NCBI GenBank assembly: GCA_045600865.1
Contig: JAZRYS010000261.1
Span: 7,150 to 71,149 of the forward strand
Reading direction: 5' to 3'
Length of the DNA stretch: 64,000 nt
Origin: Aphodosoma sp045600865
GTDB lineage: Bacteria; Bacteroidota; Bacteroidia; Bacteroidales; Paludibacteraceae
The notes below the pieces were generated by a model. The model had not been told where the DNA came from. It ran no database searches and saw only the letters and a program-made list of their open reading frames with translations. Shown here piece by piece: positions 17,424 to 25,051 of this stretch (positions are counted from its first letter, which is position 1; each line of letters begins with the position of its first letter). The position numbers were made by a program, and so were the translations under genes.

Positions 17424-17454
17424 TTGCCATATCAAGAATAGTTCGTACCTTTGC
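17424..17454 (+). promoter_or_regulatory. Promoter of infC-rpmI-rplT
   Basis: TTG (17424-17426) and TACCTTTGC (17446-17454) are 19 nt apart and lie about 45 nt upstream of the infC initiation region. Confidence 0.75.
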
Positions 17455-17490
17455 ACGCTGAAATTTTACATAGTAACAACTAACCATTTA

Positions 17491-17506
17491 GGAGGACTGC
17501 CTTATA
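17491..17506 (+). promoter_or_regulatory. infC ribosome binding site and non-canonical start
   Basis: GGAGG at 17491-17495 is followed by an 8-nt spacer and ATA. No ATG, GTG or TTG occurs in frame in a usable position, so this site decides the start. Confidence 0.7.
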
Positions 17507-18046
17507 GCTAAACAAGCCCCAACCAAGCCTGAGGACCGCCATCGCGTCAACAACCAGATAAAAGGAACGCGCGAGGTCCGCATCGTCGGCGACAACGTCG
17601 AGAACAAGGTCTATCCCATCGAAGTAGCCATGAAAATGGCAGACGACATGGGTCTGGACTTAGTGGAAATCTCGCCAACCGCCAATCCGCCAGTGTGCAA
17701 AATCGTGGATTACCAGAAGTTCCTTTACCAACTCAAGAAGCGCGAAAAAGAACTTAAGGCAAAAGCCGTCAAGATAGAAGTGAAGGAAATACGCTTCGGC
17801 CCGCAGACAGACGAACATGACTACCAGTTCAAGTTGCGCCACGCTGAAGAGTTTATCAAAGAGGGCAACAAGGTAAAGGCATACGTATTCTTCAGAGGTC
17901 GCTCGATACTCTTCAAGGAGCAAGGCGAAGTGTTGCTGCTCAGACTGGCAAACGACCTTGAGGAGATAGCAAAGGTTGATTCCATGCCTACCCTGGAAGG
18001 GAAAAGGATGATTGTGATGCTTTCCCCAAAAGCCAAGAAAGGATGA
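17504..18046 (+). CDS. infC: Translation initiation factor IF-3, probably starting at AUA
   Basis: IF-3 binds the 30S subunit, prevents premature joining of 50S and proofreads start codons. The first ATG in frame (17630) is inside the conserved N-domain and would remove HRVNNQIKG and VRIVGDNVENKVYP, which are clearly coding. Reading back, the only sensible start is ATA at 17504, 8 nt after a perfect GGAGG (17491-17495). The product is then 180 residues, close to the family length. Rare start codons on infC let IF-3 repress its own translation, known from AUU in E. coli. Conserved patches include DLVEISPTANPPVCKI, EIRFGPQTDEHD and MPTLEGKRM. rpmI and rplT follow in the classic operon order. 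Confidence 0.9.
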   Translation: MAKQAPTKPEDRHRVNNQIKGTREVRIVGDNVENKVYPIEVAMKMADDMGLDLVEISPTANPPVCKIVDYQKFLYQLKKREKELKAKAVKIEVKEIRFGPQTDEHDYQFKLRHAEEFIKEGNKVKAYVFFRGRSILFKEQGEVLLLRLANDLEEIAKVDSMPTLEGKRMIVMLSPKAKKG

Positions 18047-18081
18047 TTAAATACATTATTAATATATAAACATTTAACAAA

Positions 18082-18279
18082 ATGCCAAAAATCAAGACTA
18101 ATTCCGGTGCCAAAAAAAGATTCGCTCTTACCGGAACAGGAAAAATCAAACGTAAACACGCTTACAAGAGCCACATCTTGACAAAGAAGACCCTGAAGCG
18201 TAAGCGCAACCTCACCCACGCAGCAATACTGGAGAGCGTTGATGAAAAGTCAGTAAAGGCTTTGCTCGGTATGCGTTAA
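18082..18279 (+). CDS. rpmI: 50S ribosomal protein L35
   Basis: This 65-residue basic protein (MPKIKTNSGAKKRF, then LTKKTLKRKRNL) is ribosomal protein bL35 at full length. It lies 35 nt after infC and before rplT, the conserved order, so it shares their transcript. Confidence 0.97.
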   Translation: MPKIKTNSGAKKRFALTGTGKIKRKHAYKSHILTKKTLKRKRNLTHAAILESVDEKSVKALLGMR

Positions 18280-18383
18280 ACAAAATCACCAGTGTTTTTC
18301 CTCAAGTAGTATTAACCGAATGCTCAGCCAGAAGAATAAGTTTCGGAAATGAACGCTGACATTCAAAAAAACAATTAAAAACT

Positions 18384-18731
18384 ATGCCAAGATCAGTAAA
18401 TCACGTGGCATCACGTGCAAAACGCAAAAGAATCCTGAAATTAACACGCGGCTACTTTGGTGCTCGCCGTAACGTTTGGACCGTAGCCAAGAACACTTGG
18501 GAGAAGGGTCTGCTATACGCATACCGTGACCGCAAGAACAAGAAACGCACTTTCCGCGCATTGTGGATCCAGCGTATCAACGCAGCAGCTCGTCTGGAGG
18601 GCATGTCTTACTCACAGCTCATGGGCGCATTGCACAGAGCAGGCATCACAATGAACCGCAAAGTTCTCGCTGACCTCGCAATGAACCATCCAGAGGCATT
18701 CCGTGCAATCGTTGAGAAAGCAAAGAATTGA
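18384..18731 (+). CDS. rplT: 50S ribosomal protein L20
   Basis: This 115-residue bL20 starts MPRSVNHVASRAKRKR and carries the RGYFGARRNVWTVAKN motif. It binds 23S rRNA early in 50S assembly and in several phyla represses its own operon. The 104-nt gap after rpmI is long enough for a leader structure, but I could not identify a specific L20-binding mimic in it. Confidence 0.97.
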   Translation: MPRSVNHVASRAKRKRILKLTRGYFGARRNVWTVAKNTWEKGLLYAYRDRKNKKRTFRALWIQRINAAARLEGMSYSQLMGALHRAGITMNRKVLADLAMNHPEAFRAIVEKAKN

Positions 18732-18750
18732 TTAAAATTCCAAGCGATAG

Positions 18751-18778
18751 ACGCCTGATGAAAATCGGGCGTTTTTTT
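18751..18778 (+). terminator. Terminator of infC-rpmI-rplT
   Basis: The stem ACGCCTGAT/ATCGGGCGT (one G-T mispair) with loop GAAA is followed by seven T. Confidence 0.85.
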
Positions 18779-18813
18779 ATGCCTAAAAATTAGGCCACAT
18801 CGAAATTTATTGC

Positions 18814-18822
18814 TAACTTTGC
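18814..18822 (+). promoter_or_regulatory. pnp promoter -7 element
   Basis: TAACTTTGC matches the -7 consensus about 30 nt upstream of the pnp start; the -33 element is weak. Confidence 0.6.
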
Positions 18823-18850
18823 AGCCGAATTTGTACTATAATATAAAGAT

Positions 18851-21178
18851 ATGAACATTACAAGAAAAGTCATCACAATGGGTGATGGCAGAGAGATTAT
18901 TCTCGAGACCGGCAAGCTTGCCAAGCAAGCGGATGGTGCTGTAATGCTGACAGTTGGAAAAACAATGCTGTTAGCAACAGTTTGCAGTGCCGCAGATGCA
19001 GTGCCGGGCACAGACTTCATGCCGCTGACTACGGATTACAAGGAAAAATTCGCTGCAAACGGTCGTTTCCCTGGTGGTTTCACTCGCCGTGAGGGACGCT
19101 CGTCTGACTATGAGATACTGGTATCTCGTCTGATTGACCGCGCTCTCCGTCCCCTTTTCCCAGACAACTATCATGCCGAGACATTCGTAAACGTGACACT
19201 TTATTCCGCAGACGGCATTGACATGCCTGACTGTTACGCTGGTCTTGCCGCATCTGCTGCCCTGTCAGTATCTGACGTACCATTCAACGGTCCTATTTCA
19301 GAGGTACGCGTTGCCCGCATAGACGGCGAGTTCAAGGTAAACCCAACGTTCGAGGAGCTTGAGAAGGCCGACCTCGACATCATGGTTGCTGCAACAATCG
19401 ACAACATCATGATGGTTGAGGGTGAGATGAAAGAGGTTTCTGAGGATGACCTGCTTAACGCAATGCGCGTTGCACATGAGGCAATCAAGGTACACTGCCA
19501 GGCACAGCTTGAATTCATGGCAGAAGCTGGCAAGGCAAAACGCGAATACTACCATGAGGTCAACGATGAAGAGCTGAAGAAAGATGTTCGCGAGAAGACT
19601 TACGACAAGGCTTACGCAGTAGCCTCTTCATGCAATGCGGACAAGCACTCAAGAGCAGCAAACTTCCAGGCAGTGCTGGATGAGTACAGGGCTAACTTCA
19701 CAGAGGAAGAGCTCGAAGAAAAAGGTGCTATGATAAATCGTTACTACCACGATGTTGAGCGTGACGCTATGCGCCGTTCAATATTGGATGAAGGCAAACG
19801 ACTGGATGGCCGTAAGACAACTGAAATTCGCCCAATATGGTGCGAGGCTGGCTATCTGCCAGGCCCTCACGGTTCTGCAATCTTCACTCGTGGCGAGACT
19901 CAGTCTTTGTCAACAGTGACTCTCGGAACAAAACTTGACGAGAAACTAATTGACGAAGCATTGATACTGGGAACAGACAGATTCCTGCTGCACTACAACT
20001 TCCCTCCATTCTCGACTGGCGAGGCCAAGGCACAGCGTGGCATTGGTCGTCGTGAGATAGGTCATGGAAACCTTGCTTGTCGTGCATTGAAATCTATGAT
20101 TCCTAATGATTATCCATATACAGTACGTGTGGTATCTGACATCCTTGAATCGAATGGTTCATCATCAATGGCTACCGTATGCGCAGGATGTCTTGCACTT
20201 ATGGATGCAGGTGTGCCTATCAAGAAACCTGTTTCGGGTATCGCAATGGGTCTTATTTCAGAGAATCACGGAACCAACTATGCAGTATTGAGCGACATCC
20301 TTGGCGATGAGGATCACCTTGGCGATATGGACTTCAAGGTTACAGGAACACGCGACGGTATCACTGCAACTCAGATGGATATCAAGGTTGACGGTTTGAG
20401 TTACGAGATTCTTGAAAAGGCTCTGAAGCAAGCTCACGATGGACGTATGTTCATCCTCGACAAGATTCAGGCAGAACTTGAAGGACCTCGCCCAGACCTC
20501 AAGCCACATGCGCCACGTCTTGTTGCACTTGACATTCCAAAAGACTTCATCGGTGCAGTGATTGGCCCTGGTGGAAAAATCATCCAAGGCATTCAGGCTG
20601 AGAGTGGCACGGTCGTTACAATTGAGGAAGAAGGCGAAGTTGGACACGTACAGATATCTGCAGCCAACAAAGATTCCATCGAGAAGGCAATGGCGATGAT
20701 TAAGGCAATAGTAGCCGTGCCTGAGATTGGCGAAACATACGAATCAACGGTGAAGTCTATCATGCCATATGGTTGTTTCGTAGAGTTCATGCCTGGCAAG
20801 GAAGGACTGCTTCACATATCAGAGATTGACTGGCGTCGTTTCGAAACCATGGAAGAGACCAGCGTCAAAGAAGGCGACAAGATATCAGTAAAACTGCTTG
20901 ACATTGACCAGAAGACTGGCAAGTTCAAACTCTCTGCACGTGCATTGAAGGAGAAACCAGAAGGATACGTAGAACAGCGTGAGCGTCCTGCACGTCCACA
21001 AGGTGAACGTCGTCCACGTCTTGAGGGAGACCGCCGTCAAGGAGACCGCAGAGAACGTCCACAAGGTGAACGTCGTCCACGTCCTGAGCGCAACGCAGAG
21101 ATTGGACAGCAAATACCTGACGAACGTCCACGCCACAACACTGCACTCGATGCGAACGACAACCCTATAGAATTCTAG
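18851..21178 (+). CDS. pnp: Polyribonucleotide nucleotidyltransferase (PNPase)
   Basis: The 775-residue 3'-5' phosphorolytic exoribonuclease has two RNase PH domains (first about 10-150; second about 325-550 with FPPFSTGEAKAQRGIGRREI and DILGDEDHLGDMDFKV), a KH domain (about 560-620, IGAVIGPGGKIIQGI) and an S1 domain (about 630-700, IMPYGCFVEFMPGKEGLLH). The last ~70 residues form a low-complexity Arg/Pro/Glu tail with repeats of ERPQGERRPRPE type, which is longer than in enterobacterial PNPase and may bind RNA. It is a monocistronic unit with its own promoter and terminator. Confidence 0.97.
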   Translation: MNITRKVITMGDGREIILETGKLAKQADGAVMLTVGKTMLLATVCSAADAVPGTDFMPLTTDYKEKFAANGRFPGGFTRREGRSSDYEILVSRLIDRALRPLFPDNYHAETFVNVTLYSADGIDMPDCYAGLAASAALSVSDVPFNGPISEVRVARIDGEFKVNPTFEELEKADLDIMVAATIDNIMMVEGEMKEVSEDDLLNAMRVAHEAIKVHCQAQLEFMAEAGKAKREYYHEVNDEELKKDVREKTYDKAYAVASSCNADKHSRAANFQAVLDEYRANFTEEELEEKGAMINRYYHDVERDAMRRSILDEGKRLDGRKTTEIRPIWCEAGYLPGPHGSAIFTRGETQSLSTVTLGTKLDEKLIDEALILGTDRFLLHYNFPPFSTGEAKAQRGIGRREIGHGNLACRALKSMIPNDYPYTVRVVSDILESNGSSSMATVCAGCLALMDAGVPIKKPVSGIAMGLISENHGTNYAVLSDILGDEDHLGDMDFKVTGTRDGITATQMDIKVDGLSYEILEKALKQAHDGRMFILDKIQAELEGPRPDLKPHAPRLVALDIPKDFIGAVIGPGGKIIQGIQAESGTVVTIEEEGEVGHVQISAANKDSIEKAMAMIKAIVAVPEIGETYESTVKSIMPYGCFVEFMPGKEGLLHISEIDWRRFETMEETSVKEGDKISVKLLDIDQKTGKFKLSARALKEKPEGYVEQRERPARPQGERRPRLEGDRRQGDRRERPQGERRPRPERNAEIGQQIPDERPRHNTALDANDNPIEF

Positions 21179-21206
21179 TACCCTAGATTTTCTAGTCTAA
21201 ACAATA

Positions 21207-21236
21207 AAAAAGTCTCCTCAAAGGAGGAGACTTTTT
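21207..21236 (+). terminator. pnp terminator
   Basis: The stem AAAAGTCTCCTC with its complement around loop AAAG ends in TTTTT, immediately before tRNA-Arg. Confidence 0.85.
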
Positions 21237-21240
21237 GAAA

Positions 21241-21312
21241 GCGCCCATAGTTTAATGGATAGAATGAGAGATTCCGGTTCTCTTGGTTACGGTTCGATTC
21301 CGTATGGGCGTA
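21241..21312 (+). tRNA. tRNA-Arg (anticodon CCG)
   Basis: The 72-nt cloverleaf has acceptor arms GCGCCCA/TGGGCGT, anticodon stem AGAGA/TCTCT around loop TTCCGGT (anticodon CCG), a T loop TTCGATT, discriminator A, and no encoded CCA. It reads CGG codons. Confidence 0.92.
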
Positions 21313-21358
21313 CTATTAAATTGATAATTGACAATTGATAATTATCAATTAAACAAAA

Positions 21359-21386
21359 AAGACGATTTTCGAATGAAAACCGTCTT
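21359..21386 (-). terminator. Ferredoxin gene terminator
   Basis: The stem AAGACGATTTTC/GAAAACCGTCTT with a GAAT loop is followed on the minus strand by TTTTTTG. Confidence 0.75.
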
Positions 21387-21405
21387 ATCCAAAAGGCTTG
21401 GCAAA

Positions 21406-21573
21406 TTATGCCTGTTTGATAGCCTCTGCAGGACAAACTGATGCGCAAGTACCGCAATCAACACACTTGTCTGGGTCGATGTGGTAGATATCGCCCTCAG
21501 AGATAGCCTCGTTAGGGCACTCACCAGCGCAAGTACCGCAAGCCATACAATCTTCAGAAATTACGTAAGCCAT
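21406..21573 (-). CDS. 2[4Fe-4S] ferredoxin (55 residues)
   Basis: The frame encodes a 55-residue bacterial-type ferredoxin with two full cluster motifs, CMACGTCAGECP (residues 9-20) and CVDCGTCASVCP (37-48), each CxxCxxCxxxCP. The length and acidic composition match clostridial-type 2[4Fe-4S] ferredoxins, low-potential cytoplasmic electron carriers used by pyruvate:ferredoxin oxidoreductase, hydrogenases and Rnf in anaerobes. The gene stands alone with a consensus promoter upstream (21618-21649) and a terminator downstream. The specific redox partner cannot be told from context. Confidence 0.95.
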   Translation of the reverse strand: MAYVISEDCMACGTCAGECPNEAISEGDIYHIDPDKCVDCGTCASVCPAEAIKQA

Positions 21574-21617
21574 TTCTACAAAAATTTAATTTATAATTAG
21601 TACTAATTTTTTGGTCT

Positions 21618-21649
21618 GCAAAGGTACGAATTTTTCCGCACCTGCCAAA
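21618..21649 (-). promoter_or_regulatory. Ferredoxin gene promoter
   Basis: On the minus strand TTTG (21646-21649) and TACCTTTGC (21618-21626) are 19 nt apart. Confidence 0.75.
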
Positions 21650-21718
21650 ACTTTTAGACAACATTTTTTCAACTTCATGTTGGCACAATAAAGTCTCTAA
21701 ATCTCCGTTTATTATAGG

Positions 21719-22429
21719 ATGAAAAGAGTCATACAAACAGTCGTTTTAGCAGTGTTATCGGTAGTTTCGGTCAGTGCACAGAACCTGCCCAACGTCGAGT
21801 ACAAGCGTTTTCATTTTGGTTTCTCGCTTGGATTGGACGTACTGGATTTCGGCATAAAAAACTCGATGAAGCCAGCAACAGACGGCAAGATTTACCAGGC
21901 AGAGGTTTCGACTTTGATGCCAGGATTCAACGTCGGGTTGATAGCAGATGTAAGATTATGCAACTATCTCAACTTGCGACTTGTGCCAACGTTCTACATA
22001 GCCGACCGCACGCTGACATTCATGAACAACGTCAACACCGACCTCTACAAAACAACAATCCGCTCCACTATGATAACAGTACCACTGCTATTGAAATACT
22101 CAGCCGTGCGCATCAAGAACTATGGAATATACGTTGTAGCAGGAGGTGGAGTGCTTTTCGATTTCTCGCACGAGCAGACAAACCCAATATTGCTGAACTA
22201 CTTCGACTATTTCGTGGAATTCGGTGTGGGATGTACATTCTACACCAAATACTTCCGGTTCTCACCAGAGATTAAATTCGCATTGGGATTCAACAACGTT
22301 CATACAAACTGGGATCAACGTATCGAACAGGCAAATGGTGGATATCTTGACCCTGATTGGCAACCTTACAATGATGCCTTGTCAAAACTGACATCAAGAG
22401 TATTTACCATTGCTCTGAATTTTGAATAA
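21719..22429 (+). CDS. PorT-like outer-membrane beta-barrel (probable T9SS component)
   Basis: The 236-residue protein has a signal peptide (1-20, ending SVSA) and then an eight-strand-like barrel pattern with FHFGFSLGLDVLDF near the N-terminus. The C-terminal strand ends in Phe-Glu (TSRVFTIALNFE). Length and the opening motif fit PorT, an outer-membrane protein needed for type IX secretion in Porphyromonas gingivalis. A T9SS cargo protein is encoded in this same window, so the organism needs the system. Other PorT-family barrels have unrelated roles, so porT itself is not certain. No strong promoter motif is visible; the gene converges on recA. Confidence 0.7.
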   Translation: MKRVIQTVVLAVLSVVSVSAQNLPNVEYKRFHFGFSLGLDVLDFGIKNSMKPATDGKIYQAEVSTLMPGFNVGLIADVRLCNYLNLRLVPTFYIADRTLTFMNNVNTDLYKTTIRSTMITVPLLLKYSAVRIKNYGIYVVAGGGVLFDFSHEQTNPILLNYFDYFVEFGVGCTFYTKYFRFSPEIKFALGFNNVHTNWDQRIEQANGGYLDPDWQPYNDALSKLTSRVFTIALNFE

Positions 22430-22440
22430 TGGACAAAAAA

Positions 22441-22481
22441 TTCCACTGTCCGAGACCTATCAAGATTCTCGGACAGTGGAA
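22441..22481 (-). terminator. recA terminator
   Basis: A 15-bp perfect stem (TTCCACTGTCCGAGA and its complement) with an 11-nt loop is followed on the minus strand by TTTTTT. It separates the convergent porT-like gene and recA. Confidence 0.85.
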
Positions 22482-22507
22482 TAAATCATACAAACCAGAC
22501 AATATGT

Positions 22508-23521
22508 CTATGCCTGCCTGAGAGATTCCATTATCTTTGACTCTAGTTCTTCGGCAAGTTCTGGATTGTCGGCTATAGCCTGTTTTGCTGCATCGCGACC
22601 TTGACCAAGACGAGTTTCGGCATAACTGAACCATGCACCACTTTTCTTGATTATTCCAGCCTCAACGCCAAGATCCAGCATCTCGCCTGACCTGGAGATA
22701 CCCTCTCCGAACATGATATCGAACTCAGCCTTCTTGAAAGGAGGTGCAACCTTATTCTTCACGACTTTAACTCGAACCTGACTGCCATTAGCAGAATCGC
22801 CATCCTTTAGAACGCCAATCTTGCGTATATCAAGACGGACAGATGCGTAGAATTTAAGGGCATTACCACCCGTTGTAGTTTCCGGATTACCAAACATGAC
22901 ACCTATCTTCTCACGCAACTGGTTGATGAAAACACAAGTGGTGTTTGTCTTATTGATACTTGCCGTAAGCTTGCGCAAAGCCTGACTCATGAGGCGGGCC
23001 TGAAGTCCGACTTTGTTCTCTCCCATTTCTCCTTCAAGCTCGGCCTTTGGAGTAAGGGCTGCAACAGAGTCAATTACTATTATATCAATTGCCGAAGAAC
23101 GTATCAGCTGGTCGGCTATTTCAAGTGCCTGTTCACCGCTGTCGGGTTGAGAAATAAGCAGGTTATCAACATCTACGCCAAGGTTCTCAGCATAAAAACG
23201 GTCAAAAGCATGTTCTGCATCAATTATTGCAGCTATACCTCCAAGTTTCTGTGCTTCAGCTATTGCATGTATAGCAAGTGTAGTCTTACCAGAAGACTCA
23301 GGACCATAGATTTCAATGATTCTTCCACGAGGATATCCACCAACACCAAGTGCATAATTAAGACCGACAGAACCAGACGGAATGACGTCAACATTTTCTG
23401 TCATGGCATCTCCAAGTTTCATGATAGAGCCACGGCCATGATCTTTTTCAATCTTGTCCATCGCAAGCTGTAATGCTTTCAATTTGTCTGGCGAAATAGC
23501 CTTTCTTTCTTCTTTTTCCAT
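22508..23521 (-). CDS. recA: Recombinase A
   Basis: The 337-residue RecA has Walker A GPESSGKTT, the conserved GVGGYPRGRI approach, ALTPKAELEGEMG and L2-region NQLREKIGVMFGNPETTTGGNALKF-type sequence with the adjacent TTGG. It forms ATP-dependent filaments on ssDNA for strand exchange and SOS signalling. The acidic C-terminal tail is short. It is the last gene of the minus-strand run, 87 nt after rodA. No LexA box could be assigned. Confidence 0.97.
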   Translation of the reverse strand: MEKEERKAISPDKLKALQLAMDKIEKDHGRGSIMKLGDAMTENVDVIPSGSVGLNYALGVGGYPRGRIIEIYGPESSGKTTLAIHAIAEAQKLGGIAAIIDAEHAFDRFYAENLGVDVDNLLISQPDSGEQALEIADQLIRSSAIDIIVIDSVAALTPKAELEGEMGENKVGLQARLMSQALRKLTASINKTNTTCVFINQLREKIGVMFGNPETTTGGNALKFYASVRLDIRKIGVLKDGDSANGSQVRVKVVKNKVAPPFKKAEFDIMFGEGISRSGEMLDLGVEAGIIKKSGAWFSYAETRLGQGRDAAKQAIADNPELAEELESKIMESLRQA

Positions 23522-23608
23522 AAAAATAAAGGGTTAAATTAATAATAGGTTTTGTATTTATAATATTCCAAAAAATACAAAGGAATAAATATCCCATAGA
23601 GGCAACTA

Positions 23609-25051
23609 CTATCTGAGACGTTCTTCGCGCATCGTGTCAAGTTTCAACAATATAGCCAACATTATGGTGAAACTCAGAAAAGAAGAGCCTCCGTAACTAA
23701 CTAAAGGCAACGGAATGCCGATGACGGGAACAAGGCCCATCACCATACCTATATTGACAATAAAATGGAACAAAAGTATTCCCAGAAGGCCATAGCCATA
23801 GTCACGGACAAACTTCGCCTCAGCACGTTCAGAAATGACAACTATACGCCACATGAGAGCCACATAAGCCAATATCAGCAACAACGAGCCAAAGAAACCC
23901 CATTCCTCGCCAATGGTACAGAAAATAAAATCAGTATGCTGTTCAGGCACATATTTCAATCTTGTCTGCGTTCCCTTGAGATAACCCTTACCCCAAAAAC
24001 GGCCAGAACCTATTGCTATCTGAGCCTGATTTGTGTTATAGCCCACGCCACGAGGATCATCAACTATACCAAGAACAACTTGAATACGCTTCTGCTGATG
24101 AGGTTTTAACACATTGTCGAACATATATCCTGTAGAAAAAGCGAATCCTGTGGAGAGTAATATAAACAATGCAATCCACCAATATGCCCTACGCCATGTG
24201 AGCACTGCACGAACAAGCATATAAATCATGGCCACCACATCAAGAACCAAAACAATCCACATATTGTCGAAGGCAAGCCAATATTTATTGACAAAATAGT
24301 TGGCAGCCAACAAAAGGGCCAGCGCACCAGTCATTATCAGAGAGGCAATAATCTCGCGACGATAGCGTACAAGAAATATTATCTGTGCAATAAAGATAAC
24401 CATTAAAGACCAAAATGGCGAAAACTTTATAGTCAGAACAAATATCAGAATAGCAATGAAGGCAAGCATAGGAACAAGACCCGACATACCCTCGCGGTAA
24501 AGAAGCAATATGAATGAAGCGAACACAAGCGCCGAGCCAGTCTCCTTTTGCAGAACAATGATTATCATCGGTAAAACAAAAAGAGCCACAACCTTCATAT
24601 AACTGTAGAAATCTCCCAAACGGAACTGATATTCGCTCATTCTCTTTGCCACGGCCAAAGCTGTGGCAAGCTTGGCAAACTCAGCAGGTTGTATACTGAC
24701 AGGGCCAAGTACTAGCCATGAACGCGACCCATTGATATTCGTAGAGAGGAAAATTGTCGCCACCAGAAGAATTATCACGAATCCATAGAAAAAATAAGCC
24801 AACTGGTCGAACACATTACTTTTCATGAACATGATAATGATTCCAACAAAGAGGCTGATGCCCATCCACATTATCTGCTTGCCCGAATTGCAGGTGATAT
24901 CAAATACTGAAGTCTGGTCTGGTGTAATACTTGCACTATATACATTCATACAGCCAAATACAGCAATGGAAAGATAAAGTCCGACCAGAACCTTATCCAT
25001 ATATTTGAGTGCATTGAACTCTCCTGATGTTCTACTTTGCGAGAACTGCAT
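23609..25051 (-). CDS. rodA: RodA, SEDS-family peptidoglycan glycosyltransferase
   Basis: The 480-residue polytopic membrane protein has about ten or more segments and SEDS motifs, including NGSRSWLVLGPVSIQPAEFAKL (polymerase region), GSGRFWGKGYLKGTQTRL and the C-terminal PLVSYGGSSFLS. RodA polymerises glycan strands with PBP2 in the elongasome. A central insertion of extra hydrophobic sequence (about 230-310) makes it longer than E. coli RodA, as is common in Bacteroidetes. Its start overlaps the end of mrdA by 20 nt. Confidence 0.95.
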   Translation of the reverse strand: MQFSQSRTSGEFNALKYMDKVLVGLYLSIAVFGCMNVYSASITPDQTSVFDITCNSGKQIMWMGISLFVGIIIMFMKSNVFDQLAYFFYGFVIILLVATIFLSTNINGSRSWLVLGPVSIQPAEFAKLATALAVAKRMSEYQFRLGDFYSYMKVVALFVLPMIIIVLQKETGSALVFASFILLLYREGMSGLVPMLAFIAILIFVLTIKFSPFWSLMVIFIAQIIFLVRYRREIIASLIMTGALALLLAANYFVNKYWLAFDNMWIVLVLDVVAMIYMLVRAVLTWRRAYWWIALFILLSTGFAFSTGYMFDNVLKPHQQKRIQVVLGIVDDPRGVGYNTNQAQIAIGSGRFWGKGYLKGTQTRLKYVPEQHTDFIFCTIGEEWGFFGSLLLILAYVALMWRIVVISERAEAKFVRDYGYGLLGILLFHFIVNIGMVMGLVPVIGIPLPLVSYGGSSFLSFTIMLAILLKLDTMREERLR

